From Porticoccaceae bacterium (GTDB lineage Bacteria; Pseudomonadota; Gammaproteobacteria; Pseudomonadales; Porticoccaceae), in assembly GCA_002692165.1 (NCBI GenBank), contig NZJL01000038.1, forward strand, positions 6,693-16,291: a stretch of 9,599 nucleotides of DNA, given 5' to 3'. The notes under the pieces are model-generated. The model was not told where the DNA came from, did no database searches, and was given only the letters and a program-made list of their open reading frames with translations. This document shows positions 1 to 6,306 of the stretch, in pieces. Numbering within the stretch: position 1 is the first letter of the stretch; each line of letters starts with the position of its first letter. The translations under genes were made by a program, and so were the position numbers.

Positions 1-782
1 TCGATCGTTTTTTCTTCTGTGACTCGAATTACTTGATCTCCTCTTTGGTTGAACACGCCGAACTGTCGTCTCGTTGGAACTTCAAATGCTCCAAAGCGTT
101 GTGAGGGGATGCTCAACGTGCCAGTTTTCTGAGGGAAGATCGCATAGCGCACCTCGATCACTAGATAGTCTTTACCATTAATGCGCTTTTGAAATTGGTT
201 CTCGGCGACCTGCTCAGCCGTTGCATTATCGATGCTCAGCGGTGTAAGGCTGTAATCAGTTAATGATACGGAGGTGAAGAGCCGCTGAGTGAGAAGTATC
301 TGCTCTTGGACGTATGCGGTTGTCTTATCTGTGATAGTTTCAGAAAAGATAGCTTGCTGTGCTTGTGTCTGGTTCGATGAGGCGGAGGGGTCACTAACTT
401 GAATTTCTATAGCATTACTGACGTGGCCAGCATAATTCAAAGATGGAATCAGGAGTTTCCCTTTGGCTCTCGGCAACAGGGTTAGTGTCCAGTCAGTGTA
501 AGACTCAGCTTGCCCATTACTCCATGTGTATTGCTGCTGCCTACTAGTCGAAATGATGTCAAAATCTGACTTAAGACTATCAAAATTTGGATCATTCATT
601 TGGGCCTGACCGCTATATCGAATTGTCAACTCAAGTGTTTCATTTTTAAAGATCATGTTTCGATCAGTATCGGCGGTCAACAATGCAAACACGTAAGAAT
701 TACCCACCAAAAAAAGCGCAACAATGGCTAGGTATTTAATAACCGAATGCTTTATATATGCGGCTATAGTGGTTTCATTCAT
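1..782 (-). CDS. batD: BatD-type secreted/membrane protein, N-terminal part only
   Basis: This is the first 260 residues of a BatD-family (BatD/oxygen-tolerance) protein; the rest lies beyond the left edge. Residues 1-37 look like a signal peptide or membrane anchor, with lysines at 11 and 16, a hydrophobic core at 17-27 and small residues near 33-37 where cleavage could occur. The mature region begins with the DRN (39-42 region), then a NETLELTIRY stretch, a beta-rich immunoglobulin-like start usual for BatD. A YVQEQILLTQRLF stretch follows further on and is also characteristic. The ATG at 780-782 is chosen because the overlapping ATG at 776-778 hits a stop after four codons. A weak AGAGAG ribosome site lies nine bases upstream (792-797). 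It is the last visible gene of the operon, 43 bases after batB-C. Complete BatD proteins are usually about 550-600 residues with a C-terminal membrane helix. The family is well supported; the biochemical role in this bacterium is unknown. Confidence 0.88.
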   Translation of the reverse strand, partial: MNETTIAAYIKHSVIKYLAIVALFLVGNSYVFALLTADTDRNMIFKNETLELTIRYSGQAQMNDPNFDSLKSDFDIISTSRQQQYTWSNGQAESYTDWTLTLLPRAKGKLLIPSLNYAGHVSNAIEIQVSDPSASSNQTQAQQAIFSETITDKTTAYVQEQILLTQRLFTSVSLTDYSLTPLSIDNATAEQVAENQFQKRINGKDYLVIEVRYAIFPQKTGTLSIPSQRFGAFEVPTRRQFGVFNQRGDQVIRVTEEKTI

Positions 783-825
783 TTTTGACAACTCTCTGTA
801 CTCGCGTCTCTCGTGCGTTTTTTAT

Positions 826-2640
826 TCAGTAACGTCCCGATTGTTCATCGTTAGGAGGCCTTGGTCGCCTTGGTTGGTTGGCACGCTGCCGAGCTTGGTG
901 CTGAAATTTGGCTCTAAGAAGCCCGCCTGGGTCATCTGGCACACTGCGAAGTAACTGCTCCAGTTCTTGCTGGGATTGGTTCTCATCAGTCATAGGTGTC
1001 GAGTTTAACTCGTCCGGTTCTTGAGTCTTATCTTGTGCCTGTTCCAAGTCGGTTTCATTCTGAGACTGTTCTGAATCATGCTCAGATGATTCTTGAGTAT
1101 ACTGTTCACTGTGTTCTCTACTTTCTTGTTCGGAATCGGATTGATTGCGTTCGTCGGTCGACTCATTGTTTTGCCCTGGCTGATTATTTTGATCTTGATT
1201 TCGGTCTTGATCTTGTTTCTGATCCTCATTTTGTTGTTGCAGCAAGTTTTCGAGCAGTTCTTTATTAAAGATAGCATCCTCAAAGGTTGGCTCAAGTTGC
1301 AAGGCATGCTCATAAGCTTTAATCGCCGCTTCTAATTCTCCAGATCGCGCCAAGCTATTGCCTTCGTTGTAATAGGAAGCCGTTTCATTCAAACCTTTTT
1401 TCTCACGGAATTTCTTTGCCGCATCCTCATAATCGCCGGCTCTATAAGCGGCGGCGGCCTCCCAAGCGGGATTTTGAAACAGTGATTGTGCTCTTGCAGC
1501 ATCCCCCTCTTCAAGAGCTGTTGCGGCCTGCTGATCAGGGCGTTGCCATAGGCCACGCCAATCTAGGGAAAAGCTTTTCTGCGGATATAGTAAAGGCAAG
1601 ACCATTATAGTAATCAAGGTGCCGCGCCTAAAAACACTGAGAATAAAAGGTAGAAAGAAGATTATTAATAGGTAACCGCGATCGTTCCAGACGTCGAACG
1701 TTCGTTCTAGCTCTCTCGTCTTATCAACCAGAGGCATGTTTCCGACAGCAACAAGAGCGTTGACATCTTTCTCGTCATTAGTTAGGGATCGATATATCCC
1801 CCGATTGCTTTCTGCTAGTTCTTTTAGATCTTCGGTGTTGATTTTTGGTATTAAGATCCCTCCTTGGTTGTCTTTTAGAAAACCTCCATATGGCAGGGGA
1901 ATGGGAGCTCCTGCAGGCGTCCCGATTCCCAAAATCGAAAGACGAAAGCTGCTATTTTTACTTAGCGATGCGGTTATGTCTGGTATTGCAGATGACGCCA
2001 CTTCATCGGTGATTAGAAGCAAATCGGCCCTATCTAAACCTCCATTCTTGACGATTGCCAATGCGGTGTCTATTGCCTCTTCCACATTGCTTCCATATTC
2101 TGGCATGATTGATGGCTCCAGAGAGTTGACCATGCTTATTATCGTGTTCGTGTCTTCAGTTAGAGGAGAGACCACGTGAGCACTGCCTGAGTAGACGATC
2201 AAAGCTGTGTATCCCTCTCTGCGCTCAGAGAGTATGTCAATAAGTTTGAACCTAGCCCGAATGAGTCGACTTGGCTTGCTGTCCTGGGCGAGCATTGATG
2301 GGGAAAGATCAAACAGTATTACCATCGCAGCCTCTTTTTTATGGACTGGCTGAGGCATTTGTTCCCAGGTTGGTCCGGCCAGGGCGACACACGCAAGCAG
2401 CCACGCGAGAGACCAAAAGACAGTTTTTAGTGATTCATACCGGCGGGGCGTAGGGTCATTATCTTCAGTCAGGTAGTTTATCAACTCTGGGTTTATTAGT
2501 TTATTCCAGTTCTCCAAACTATATTGCTTCCACTGATAATAAACCCATAGGATCAGAACAGGGATCAGACCAATGAGCCACATTGGTCTTAAAAAATGGA
2601 ATTGGCTTAGGATATCATTAAAAACCATTCTTTTTACCAT
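826..2640 (-). CDS. batB: BatB-BatC fusion: membrane VWA domain plus TPR protein
   Basis: This 604-residue inner-membrane protein joins a BatB VWA domain to a BatC-like TPR region. Hydrophobic segments lie at about 19-36, 73-90, 322-336 and 340-352. The VWA domain spans about 104-295, between the second and third segments, and carries the metal-site motif DLSPS (111-115), a likely site threonine at 161 and an aspartate at 212. The third motif reads TDE instead of the common TDG. TPR-like helices follow at about 368-465, including YYNEGNSLARSGELEAAI. Next comes a linker rich in Q, E, D, N and S (about 468-560), then the tail motif VPDDPGGLLRAKF (567-579) that recurs in proteobacterial BatB-C fusions. 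The ATG at 2640 overlaps batA by 23 bases. The in-frame ATG at 2626-2628 (residue 5) is an alternative with a purine-rich AAAAAGA just upstream; neither has a clear Shine-Dalgarno. It probably pairs with BatA in a membrane VWA complex served by the MoxR ATPase. Confidence 0.93.
   Translation of the reverse strand: MVKRMVFNDILSQFHFLRPMWLIGLIPVLILWVYYQWKQYSLENWNKLINPELINYLTEDNDPTPRRYESLKTVFWSLAWLLACVALAGPTWEQMPQPVHKKEAAMVILFDLSPSMLAQDSKPSRLIRARFKLIDILSERREGYTALIVYSGSAHVVSPLTEDTNTIISMVNSLEPSIMPEYGSNVEEAIDTALAIVKNGGLDRADLLLITDEVASSAIPDITASLSKNSSFRLSILGIGTPAGAPIPLPYGGFLKDNQGGILIPKINTEDLKELAESNRGIYRSLTNDEKDVNALVAVGNMPLVDKTRELERTFDVWNDRGYLLIIFFLPFILSVFRRGTLITIMVLPLLYPQKSFSLDWRGLWQRPDQQAATALEEGDAARAQSLFQNPAWEAAAAYRAGDYEDAAKKFREKKGLNETASYYNEGNSLARSGELEAAIKAYEHALQLEPTFEDAIFNKELLENLLQQQNEDQKQDQDRNQDQNNQPGQNNESTDERNQSDSEQESREHSEQYTQESSEHDSEQSQNETDLEQAQDKTQEPDELNSTPMTDENQSQQELEQLLRSVPDDPGGLLRAKFQHQARQRANQPRRPRPPNDEQSGRY
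961..1239 (-). repeat. Low-complexity Q/E/D/N/S-rich segment of batB-C
   Basis: The DNA encoding residues about 468-560 of BatB-C is compositionally simple, with imperfect recurrences of a tcttgat-type unit (as read on the plus strand, near 1190-1220) that encode alternating Q and D. The protein segment has almost no hydrophobic residues and is strongly acidic, so it should be a disordered linker between the TPR helices and the conserved PDDPGG tail. It is not an exact tandem array and I see no frame disruption. Confidence 0.7.
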
Positions 2641-3607
2641 TTAAAGCAAAGAGAATGAGCGCCGAGAAAAAAGATAACCCAAGAGGCCAATGAAAAAGTG
2701 ATGTGACGGGGCGGATTATCTCTACCGATTGCTCTATGGGTTCAAGTTCGTTGAGCCTTTCATAAATAGTGGACAGTTCTGCCGGATTTCGCGCCCGAAA
2801 ATACTGTCCGCCAGTAGCTCTAGCAATGCCCATGAGAGTAGACTCGTCAAGATCGGCTGACGGATTGGTAATTGTTTGGCCGAACAAACTCCATTCCTGA
2901 ATACGTTCTGCACCTATGCCAACTGTGTAGATCTTTACATTTGATCTCGCTGCAAGATCAGCTGCCTTTAATGGATTAAGTTCACCTGAGTTGCTCGCAC
3001 CATCCGTCAACAGGATCATAACTCTATGATTATCTGGTCTGCCTTGAAGTCTTTTTATTCCAATGCCTATGGCATCTCCGATGGCTGTGCCTTGCCCAGC
3101 GAAGCCTATTTCGGCCTCATATAAGAGGGTTTGCATGGTCTTTCGATCAAAAGTGAGTGGTGCCTGAAGATATGCTTTCTCTCCAAACAATATTAACCCA
3201 AGGCGGTCACCATCTCGCTCGATAACGAAATTACCAACAACAGCCTTGACAGCAACCAATCGATTGACCAGCTTGCCTCCGAGTTGCATATCTTCTCGCT
3301 CCATACTTCCGGAAATGTCAACTGCTAAAAGTATGTCACGGCCTGATGTTGGCAGAGATATAGGCTCTCCTACCCAGACAGGCCTTGACAATGCTGATAG
3401 TGCAGAAATCCAACAAGTAAACATCAGAGCCATTAATATGAATTTTTTCCAGGTAGGGTATCGTTCGTTTTTTTTGTTTTCTGCTAGTGCCGCTAGGACA
3501 GGAGCGCGCAGAGCAAGCATGGTCATTTGCTTTGGATGTCGAATAATACGGTAAGCCATCGGGAGTGGAATCAGACAGAGAACCCATGGCCACAACAAAC
3601 TCAACAT
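2618..3607 (-). CDS. batA: BatA: membrane-anchored VWA domain protein
   Basis: This 329-residue protein is a BatA-type VWA protein of the inner membrane. Hydrophobic segments are at about 4-22, 55-75 and 303-322, so the VWA domain (about 89-290) is held between the second and third. The metal-ion-dependent adhesion site looks complete: DISGS (97-101), threonine 152 in the QAPLTFD stretch, and TDG (201-203) with aspartate 202. The RPVWVGEP stretch (75-82) just before the domain is typical of the family. The ATG at 3605-3607 directly follows the stop of the DUF4381 gene, and a good GAGGA ribosome site lies nine bases upstream (3617-3621) inside that gene. The end overlaps batB-C, so translation of the two is probably coupled. 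Family members are thought to mediate metal-dependent protein contacts; the actual partner here is unknown. Confidence 0.94.
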   Translation of the reverse strand: MLSLLWPWVLCLIPLPMAYRIIRHPKQMTMLALRAPVLAALAENKKNERYPTWKKFILMALMFTCWISALSALSRPVWVGEPISLPTSGRDILLAVDISGSMEREDMQLGGKLVNRLVAVKAVVGNFVIERDGDRLGLILFGEKAYLQAPLTFDRKTMQTLLYEAEIGFAGQGTAIGDAIGIGIKRLQGRPDNHRVMILLTDGASNSGELNPLKAADLAARSNVKIYTVGIGAERIQEWSLFGQTITNPSADLDESTLMGIARATGGQYFRARNPAELSTIYERLNELEPIEQSVEIIRPVTSLFHWPLGLSFFSALILFALNGKKNGF

Positions 3608-4108
3608 TCAATCTTGTCCTCGGATGCTGTGCTTTTTGATCCACAGTCTTGCGTCGGATGCCAATGATTTGCAAAGTTCAACGCTGCACTCAGGGTCATG
3701 CTGCTTTGGGGTTGCATAAAGAATCAAGCCTACTTTTTGAGGGTCACAACGAAAAAGTGAGTCATGACTTGTTGCTCTTAGAAACTCAAGAAATGGTCCT
3801 ACTGGAAGGCTGGCGATATTTTCTTTTTTGGTGGCCGTTTTCGCTGTTTGTCTCAAGAGGTGAAATATAGATTGGACCTTTTGACTGAGTTGCTCGTTAC
3901 CTAAAATATCGTCCAATTCTTTTAGAGCCTCTTGCCGGTAGATTCGGGCGCGTTGTCGTCTGAGCCAAACCCTCGCGATGAGCGCTAAGCATAGTATGGC
4001 TGACAGAGTCAGCAACCACCAGCCTGGAGCTGGCGGCCATAAGGGAATTGCCTCCGGTAAGTGGATATCGCGCAATTGGGCTAGAGGATCGGATTCATTC
4101 ATTTTCAT
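3608..4108 (-). CDS. DUF4381 single-helix membrane protein of the Bat operon
   Basis: This 166-residue protein matches DUF4381, a family almost always found between DUF58 and BatA genes in Proteobacteria. The N-terminal DPLAQLRDIHLPEAI stretch (7-21) and the PPAPGWW motif just before the membrane segment are its hallmarks. One transmembrane helix spans about 28-46, followed by a basic stretch (LRRQRARIYRQEA), which suggests the C-terminal part of about 110 residues sits in the cytoplasm under the positive-inside rule. The start is the ATG at 4106-4108, 11 bases after the DUF58 stop; an in-frame ATG two codons later (4100-4102) is equally possible, and neither has a strong ribosome site. The stop TGA abuts the batA ATG. 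Its role is not established. Its position suggests it links the cytoplasmic MoxR/DUF58 pair to the membrane VWA proteins, which is inference. Confidence 0.9.
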   Translation of the reverse strand: MKMNESDPLAQLRDIHLPEAIPLWPPAPGWWLLTLSAILCLALIARVWLRRQRARIYRQEALKELDDILGNEQLSQKVQSIFHLLRQTAKTATKKENIASLPVGPFLEFLRATSHDSLFRCDPQKVGLILYATPKQHDPECSVELCKSLASDARLWIKKHSIRGQD

Positions 4109-4119
4109 CTAAACTAGGG

Positions 4120-5064
4120 TCATGCTCGTCTTCTGCGTTTGCCATAAGTTCTGCCTAGTATGGACATAATGTTTTCTGATGTATTAAATGTTAATAGACA
4201 GCCTCCTAATTTTTCGTTTACTGCCTTGATCTGCTCACTGCGGGTTCGAAACGAATCTGCATAACTTTGACGGAGAGATGAATTTCTGCAGTCCAAAAGC
4301 ATTTTATTTTTGCCATCGCTGACTGCATAAACAGAGGGAGGAGGTAACTCAACTTCCAAGTTGTCATAGACGTGGCACAAATTTACTCGAGCTAATCGAG
4401 CGATATCAAAAAGATGCCTGGAGCATTCATCATTGAGATCGTTGAAATCGCTGATGATAAAAAGTGTCGATCCGGGCAGAACGCGTTGTTTCGATTCATG
4501 CAGCATGCCTGTGAGAGTGAAAGTTTCCTCATGTAAGTTAAGAAGATACTTTGAAAAACCATGGAGTGAGTAAATATATTGCAATACCGCATGATGACTT
4601 CTTTTTGCTTTCACGTCTTCATGTTGCTGTTGCCCAAAAATCAGTCCTCCGACGCGATCATTCGCTGCCAACCCAGCCCAAGCAAGCGCAGCGGCGACTT
4701 CACAAGCAACAACTGATTTAAGCCTTTGACTGCCGAAAAACATGGATCCGCGAAGATCCGTTATTATCAGAATAGGTCTTTCACGCTCTTCGCTGAAAAT
4801 CTTGGTGTGAGCTACCTGAGTGCGAGCAGTTACTCGCCAATCAATGCTTCGAACATCATCTCCGGGCTTATATATTCTTACCTCTTCGAAGTCCATACCT
4901 CTGCCACGCCACCGAGATCTGTGGGCTCCGCTGACTTGTTGTCTCGCCACGGGGTTCGGGAAATTGGTTAATTCTCTGGCCCCATAACGAAGTCTGATTA
5001 GTGATTGCTGAATTGCTATCGCTGGATTGATTTCAAGATCTCCGGATTTTGAGGGCTCTCGCAT
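4120..5064 (-). CDS. DUF58 protein (VWA-like fold), partner of MoxR
   Basis: This 314-residue DUF58 protein carries the family signature at about residues 53-82, with RGRGMDFEEVRIYKPGDD followed by RSIDWRVTART. A VWA-like region follows, beginning ILIITDLRGS (98-107) and with a second ISDFND strand end at 204-209. The canonical DxSxS metal site is not intact: it reads DLRGS, with arginine in place of the first serine. I see no membrane helix, so it is the short cytoplasmic form. The C-terminus is very basic (GKRRRRA). I chose ATG 5062-5064 over an upstream in-frame TTG at 5098-5100 because a TAGGTG ribosome site (5075-5080), overlapping the moxR stop, sits ten bases before it. The family is nearly always beside MoxR ATPases and is thought to be a client or adaptor of them. 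Confidence 0.92.
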   Translation of the reverse strand: MREPSKSGDLEINPAIAIQQSLIRLRYGARELTNFPNPVARQQVSGAHRSRWRGRGMDFEEVRIYKPGDDVRSIDWRVTARTQVAHTKIFSEERERPILIITDLRGSMFFGSQRLKSVVACEVAAALAWAGLAANDRVGGLIFGQQQHEDVKAKRSHHAVLQYIYSLHGFSKYLLNLHEETFTLTGMLHESKQRVLPGSTLFIISDFNDLNDECSRHLFDIARLARVNLCHVYDNLEVELPPPSVYAVSDGKNKMLLDCRNSSLRQSYADSFRTRSEQIKAVNEKLGGCLLTFNTSENIMSILGRTYGKRRRRA

Positions 5065-5074
5065 AAGTAAAAAG

Positions 5075-5080
5075 CACCTA
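5075..5080 (-). promoter_or_regulatory. Ribosome binding site deciding the DUF58 start
   Basis: The minus strand reads TAGGTG here, ten bases before the ATG at 5062-5064. The site overlaps the TAG stop of moxR (5078-5080), so ribosomes ending moxR would be placed to restart on the DUF58 gene. This supports the ATG over the longer TTG-initiated reading frame. Confidence 0.55.
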
Positions 5081-6031
5081 GGCTGTTGGTACCATATCAA
5101 GAAGTTGGTCTATCACTCGTGTCACAGAAATTCCGTTGGCTTCTGCTTCGAAACTCAGTATCAGCCGATGTTTAAGGACGTCAGGAGCAACGCTTCGGAC
5201 GTCATCGGGCGTTACAAAATCGCGACCATTCAGCCATGCGAGAGCTCGACTACATCTGTCTAATGCGATTGTTGCACGAGGACTGGCGCCATAATCAAGC
5301 CATGATTCAAGGTTTCCTCCGTAACCAGAAGTATTTCTGGTTGCTAAAACAATTTGCACCAGATAATTCTCCACTGGTTTCGCCATATGAACATTCAGGA
5401 CCTGTTTGCGAGCCTCCAAGATTGTTTTTTGGTTTATTTTAGAAAAGTTCTCGAACATCTCTTCCAATGCTTCTTTTCTGGATAACTCGAGTATCAGTCT
5501 CTCTGTTTCTGGTGCGGGATATTCAACTGAAACATGCATCAGAAAGCGATCCATTTGAGCCTCAGGAAGCGGATAAGTCCCTTCCTGTTCGATTGGATTT
5601 TGAGTAGCCATAACTAAAAATAAATCAGGGAGGTCATAGGTGTTTTTACCAACAGTTATTTGTCGCTCCGCCATTGCTTCGAGGAGGGCCGACTGCACTT
5701 TAGCCGGAGCTCTATTAATTTCGTCGGCCAAAACCAAGTTATGGAAGAGTGGCCCCGCCTGAAATTCAAATCGGTTTTCCTCGGGGCGATAAATATCACT
5801 GCCAGTTACATCAGCGGGCAGTAAATCGGGAGTGAATTGAATTCGGTGAAAGTCAGCATCTAGTCCCTCAGATAGGGTCTTGATTGCTTTAGTTTTAGCC
5901 AGCCCGGGAGCACCCTCAACAAGGAGGTGGCCGTCTGCCAAAAGAGCCACAATAAGCCTTTCCACCAGCGTCTCTTGACCTAAAATTTTGCTACTTAGCC
6001 ATTTCTTCAGTTGGTTAATTCGTTCTTGCAC
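5078..6031 (-). CDS. moxR: MoxR-family AAA+ ATPase
   Basis: This 317-residue protein is a complete MoxR-type AAA+ ATPase, probably a cytoplasmic ring-forming chaperone that uses ATP to remodel or activate partner proteins such as the downstream VWA proteins. Walker A is GAPGLAKT (40-47), Walker B is LVLADEIN (99-106), sensor 1 is ATQNP (142-146), a likely arginine finger lies in MDRF (160-163), and sensor 2 is in GASPRA (248-253). The IQFTPDLLPADVTG stretch (64-77) is characteristic of MoxR. The length is normal for the family. Translation starts at a GTG (6029-6031): no in-frame ATG lies just upstream, and a good AGGGAG site sits seven bases before it. It is the first gene of the minus-strand operon, and its stop overlaps the ribosome site of the DUF58 gene. 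All ATPase motifs are intact, so the protein should be active. Confidence 0.96.
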   Translation of the reverse strand: MQERINQLKKWLSSKILGQETLVERLIVALLADGHLLVEGAPGLAKTKAIKTLSEGLDADFHRIQFTPDLLPADVTGSDIYRPEENRFEFQAGPLFHNLVLADEINRAPAKVQSALLEAMAERQITVGKNTYDLPDLFLVMATQNPIEQEGTYPLPEAQMDRFLMHVSVEYPAPETERLILELSRKEALEEMFENFSKINQKTILEARKQVLNVHMAKPVENYLVQIVLATRNTSGYGGNLESWLDYGASPRATIALDRCSRALAWLNGRDFVTPDDVRSVAPDVLKHRLILSFEAEANGISVTRVIDQLLDMVPTA

Positions 6032-6038
6032 CAGCCTG

Positions 6039-6044
6039 CTCCCT
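6039..6044 (-). promoter_or_regulatory. Ribosome binding site for the GTG start of moxR
   Basis: The minus strand reads AGGGAG, seven bases upstream of the GTG at 6029-6031. The spacing is near ideal and supports the GTG start. Confidence 0.65.
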
Positions 6045-6077
6045 AACGCACATTTGAGGTGTTTCCTTCTCTATTAG

Positions 6078-6103
6078 ATTACAATATAGCCTAACACTTC
6101 CAA
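6078..6103 (-). promoter_or_regulatory. Weak candidate promoter for the moxR-bat operon
   Basis: On the minus strand a TGTAAT hexamer (6078-6083) resembles a -10 box, matching five of six consensus bases. A TTGGAA hexamer (6098-6103) could serve as -35, but the spacing is only 14 bases. An overlapping TATATT (6083-6088) is another -10 candidate with no good -35. Transcription from here would give a leader of roughly 40 bases before the GTG of moxR. The exact hexamers are uncertain; the operon must have a promoter in this gap or inside the dehydrogenase gene. Confidence 0.28.
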
Positions 6104-6120
6104 ATTCATTTACATTGGAA
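6098..6120. repeat. Perfect inverted repeat TTCCAA-N11-TTGGAA, candidate operator
   Basis: Two six-base arms, TTCCAA (6098-6103) and TTGGAA (6115-6120), are exact reverse complements separated by 11 A/T-rich bases. Centre-to-centre spacing is 17 bases. The repeat lies between the two divergent promoter candidates: the left arm coincides with the candidate moxR -35 and the right arm ends ten bases before the -35 of the rightward promoter. The position suits a dimeric regulator acting on both units, but six-base arms can arise by chance and I do not recognise the site as that of a known regulator. Confidence 0.35.
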
Positions 6121-6130
6121 AAATTTCAGT

Positions 6131-6158
6131 TTTACACTGCGCTACAACCTATTATAGT
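6131..6158 (+). promoter_or_regulatory. Sigma-70-like promoter for the glutamate dehydrogenase gene
   Basis: A TTTACA -35 box (6131-6136) and a TATAGT -10 box (6153-6158) are separated by 16 bases, each close to consensus. The 15 to 20 bases upstream are A/T-rich and could act as an UP-like element. Transcription would start near 6165 and leave a leader of about 140 bases before the ATG at 6307. Confidence 0.5.
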
Positions 6159-6191
6159 GTTTTAAGCGAACAACGAGTATAACTGCAATTT

Positions 6192-6293
6192 CAGTCATTC
6201 CCCCAAGGGCTCCTCCTCGGCACTGACTGTTTGCTGTCTCGCCAAAGGTTTCGCGGTTCAATTATGCCCCTAGCTACAAAATGTTACCGGAGG
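6192..6293 (+). promoter_or_regulatory. Dehydrogenase mRNA leader with possible stem and Shine-Dalgarno pairing
   Basis: Inside the predicted leader, CAGTCA (6192-6197) and TGACTG (6224-6229) can form a six-pair stem. Its 26-base loop contains CCC/GGG arms (6202-6209 region) and a CCTCC element (6212-6216). That element is complementary to the GGAGG ribosome site at 6289-6293, which lies 13 bases before the ATG, a somewhat long spacing. The two pairings could coexist or compete. I do not recognise a known riboswitch or leader-peptide attenuator, and no rho-independent terminator (stem followed by a T run) is visible. Confidence 0.3.
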
Positions 6294-6306
6294 CGAAATA
6301 TTAGCG

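Noticed and set aside
724..954. Open frame of 76 codons on the plus strand across the batB-C/batD junction
   Set aside because: It overlaps the signal peptide coding part of batD and the end of batB-C on the opposite strand, and its translation shows no recognisable domain.
961..1239. Tandem repeat array or CRISPR-like repeat
   Set aside because: The units are short, imperfect and explained by coding for alternating Q and D or E in a protein linker; there are no regular spacers.
1736..2179. Open frame of 147 codons on the plus strand inside batB-C
   Set aside because: It lies fully antisense to a well-supported VWA coding region, has no ribosome site and its translation resembles no family. 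It is a shadow of the real gene.
1..6031. Possible antiphage defence module, because MoxR ATPase plus VWA pairs occur in some defence systems
   Set aside because: The gene set and order (MoxR, DUF58, DUF4381, BatA, BatB-C, BatD) is the standard Bat arrangement. There is no nuclease, protease, toxin or other effector and no mobile-element context.
6200..6220. Possible terminator hairpin CCC-CAA-GGG in the intergenic region
   Set aside because: The stem is three to four pairs, no T run follows, and neither flanking gene ends here, since both begin in this region.
6231..6262. Possible arginine-regulator (ArgR) site TGTCTCGCC followed by an A-rich stretch, as known upstream of Pseudomonas gdhB
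   Set aside because: The match is to a short degenerate pattern with only one half-site and it lies well downstream of the predicted promoter, so I cannot support it.
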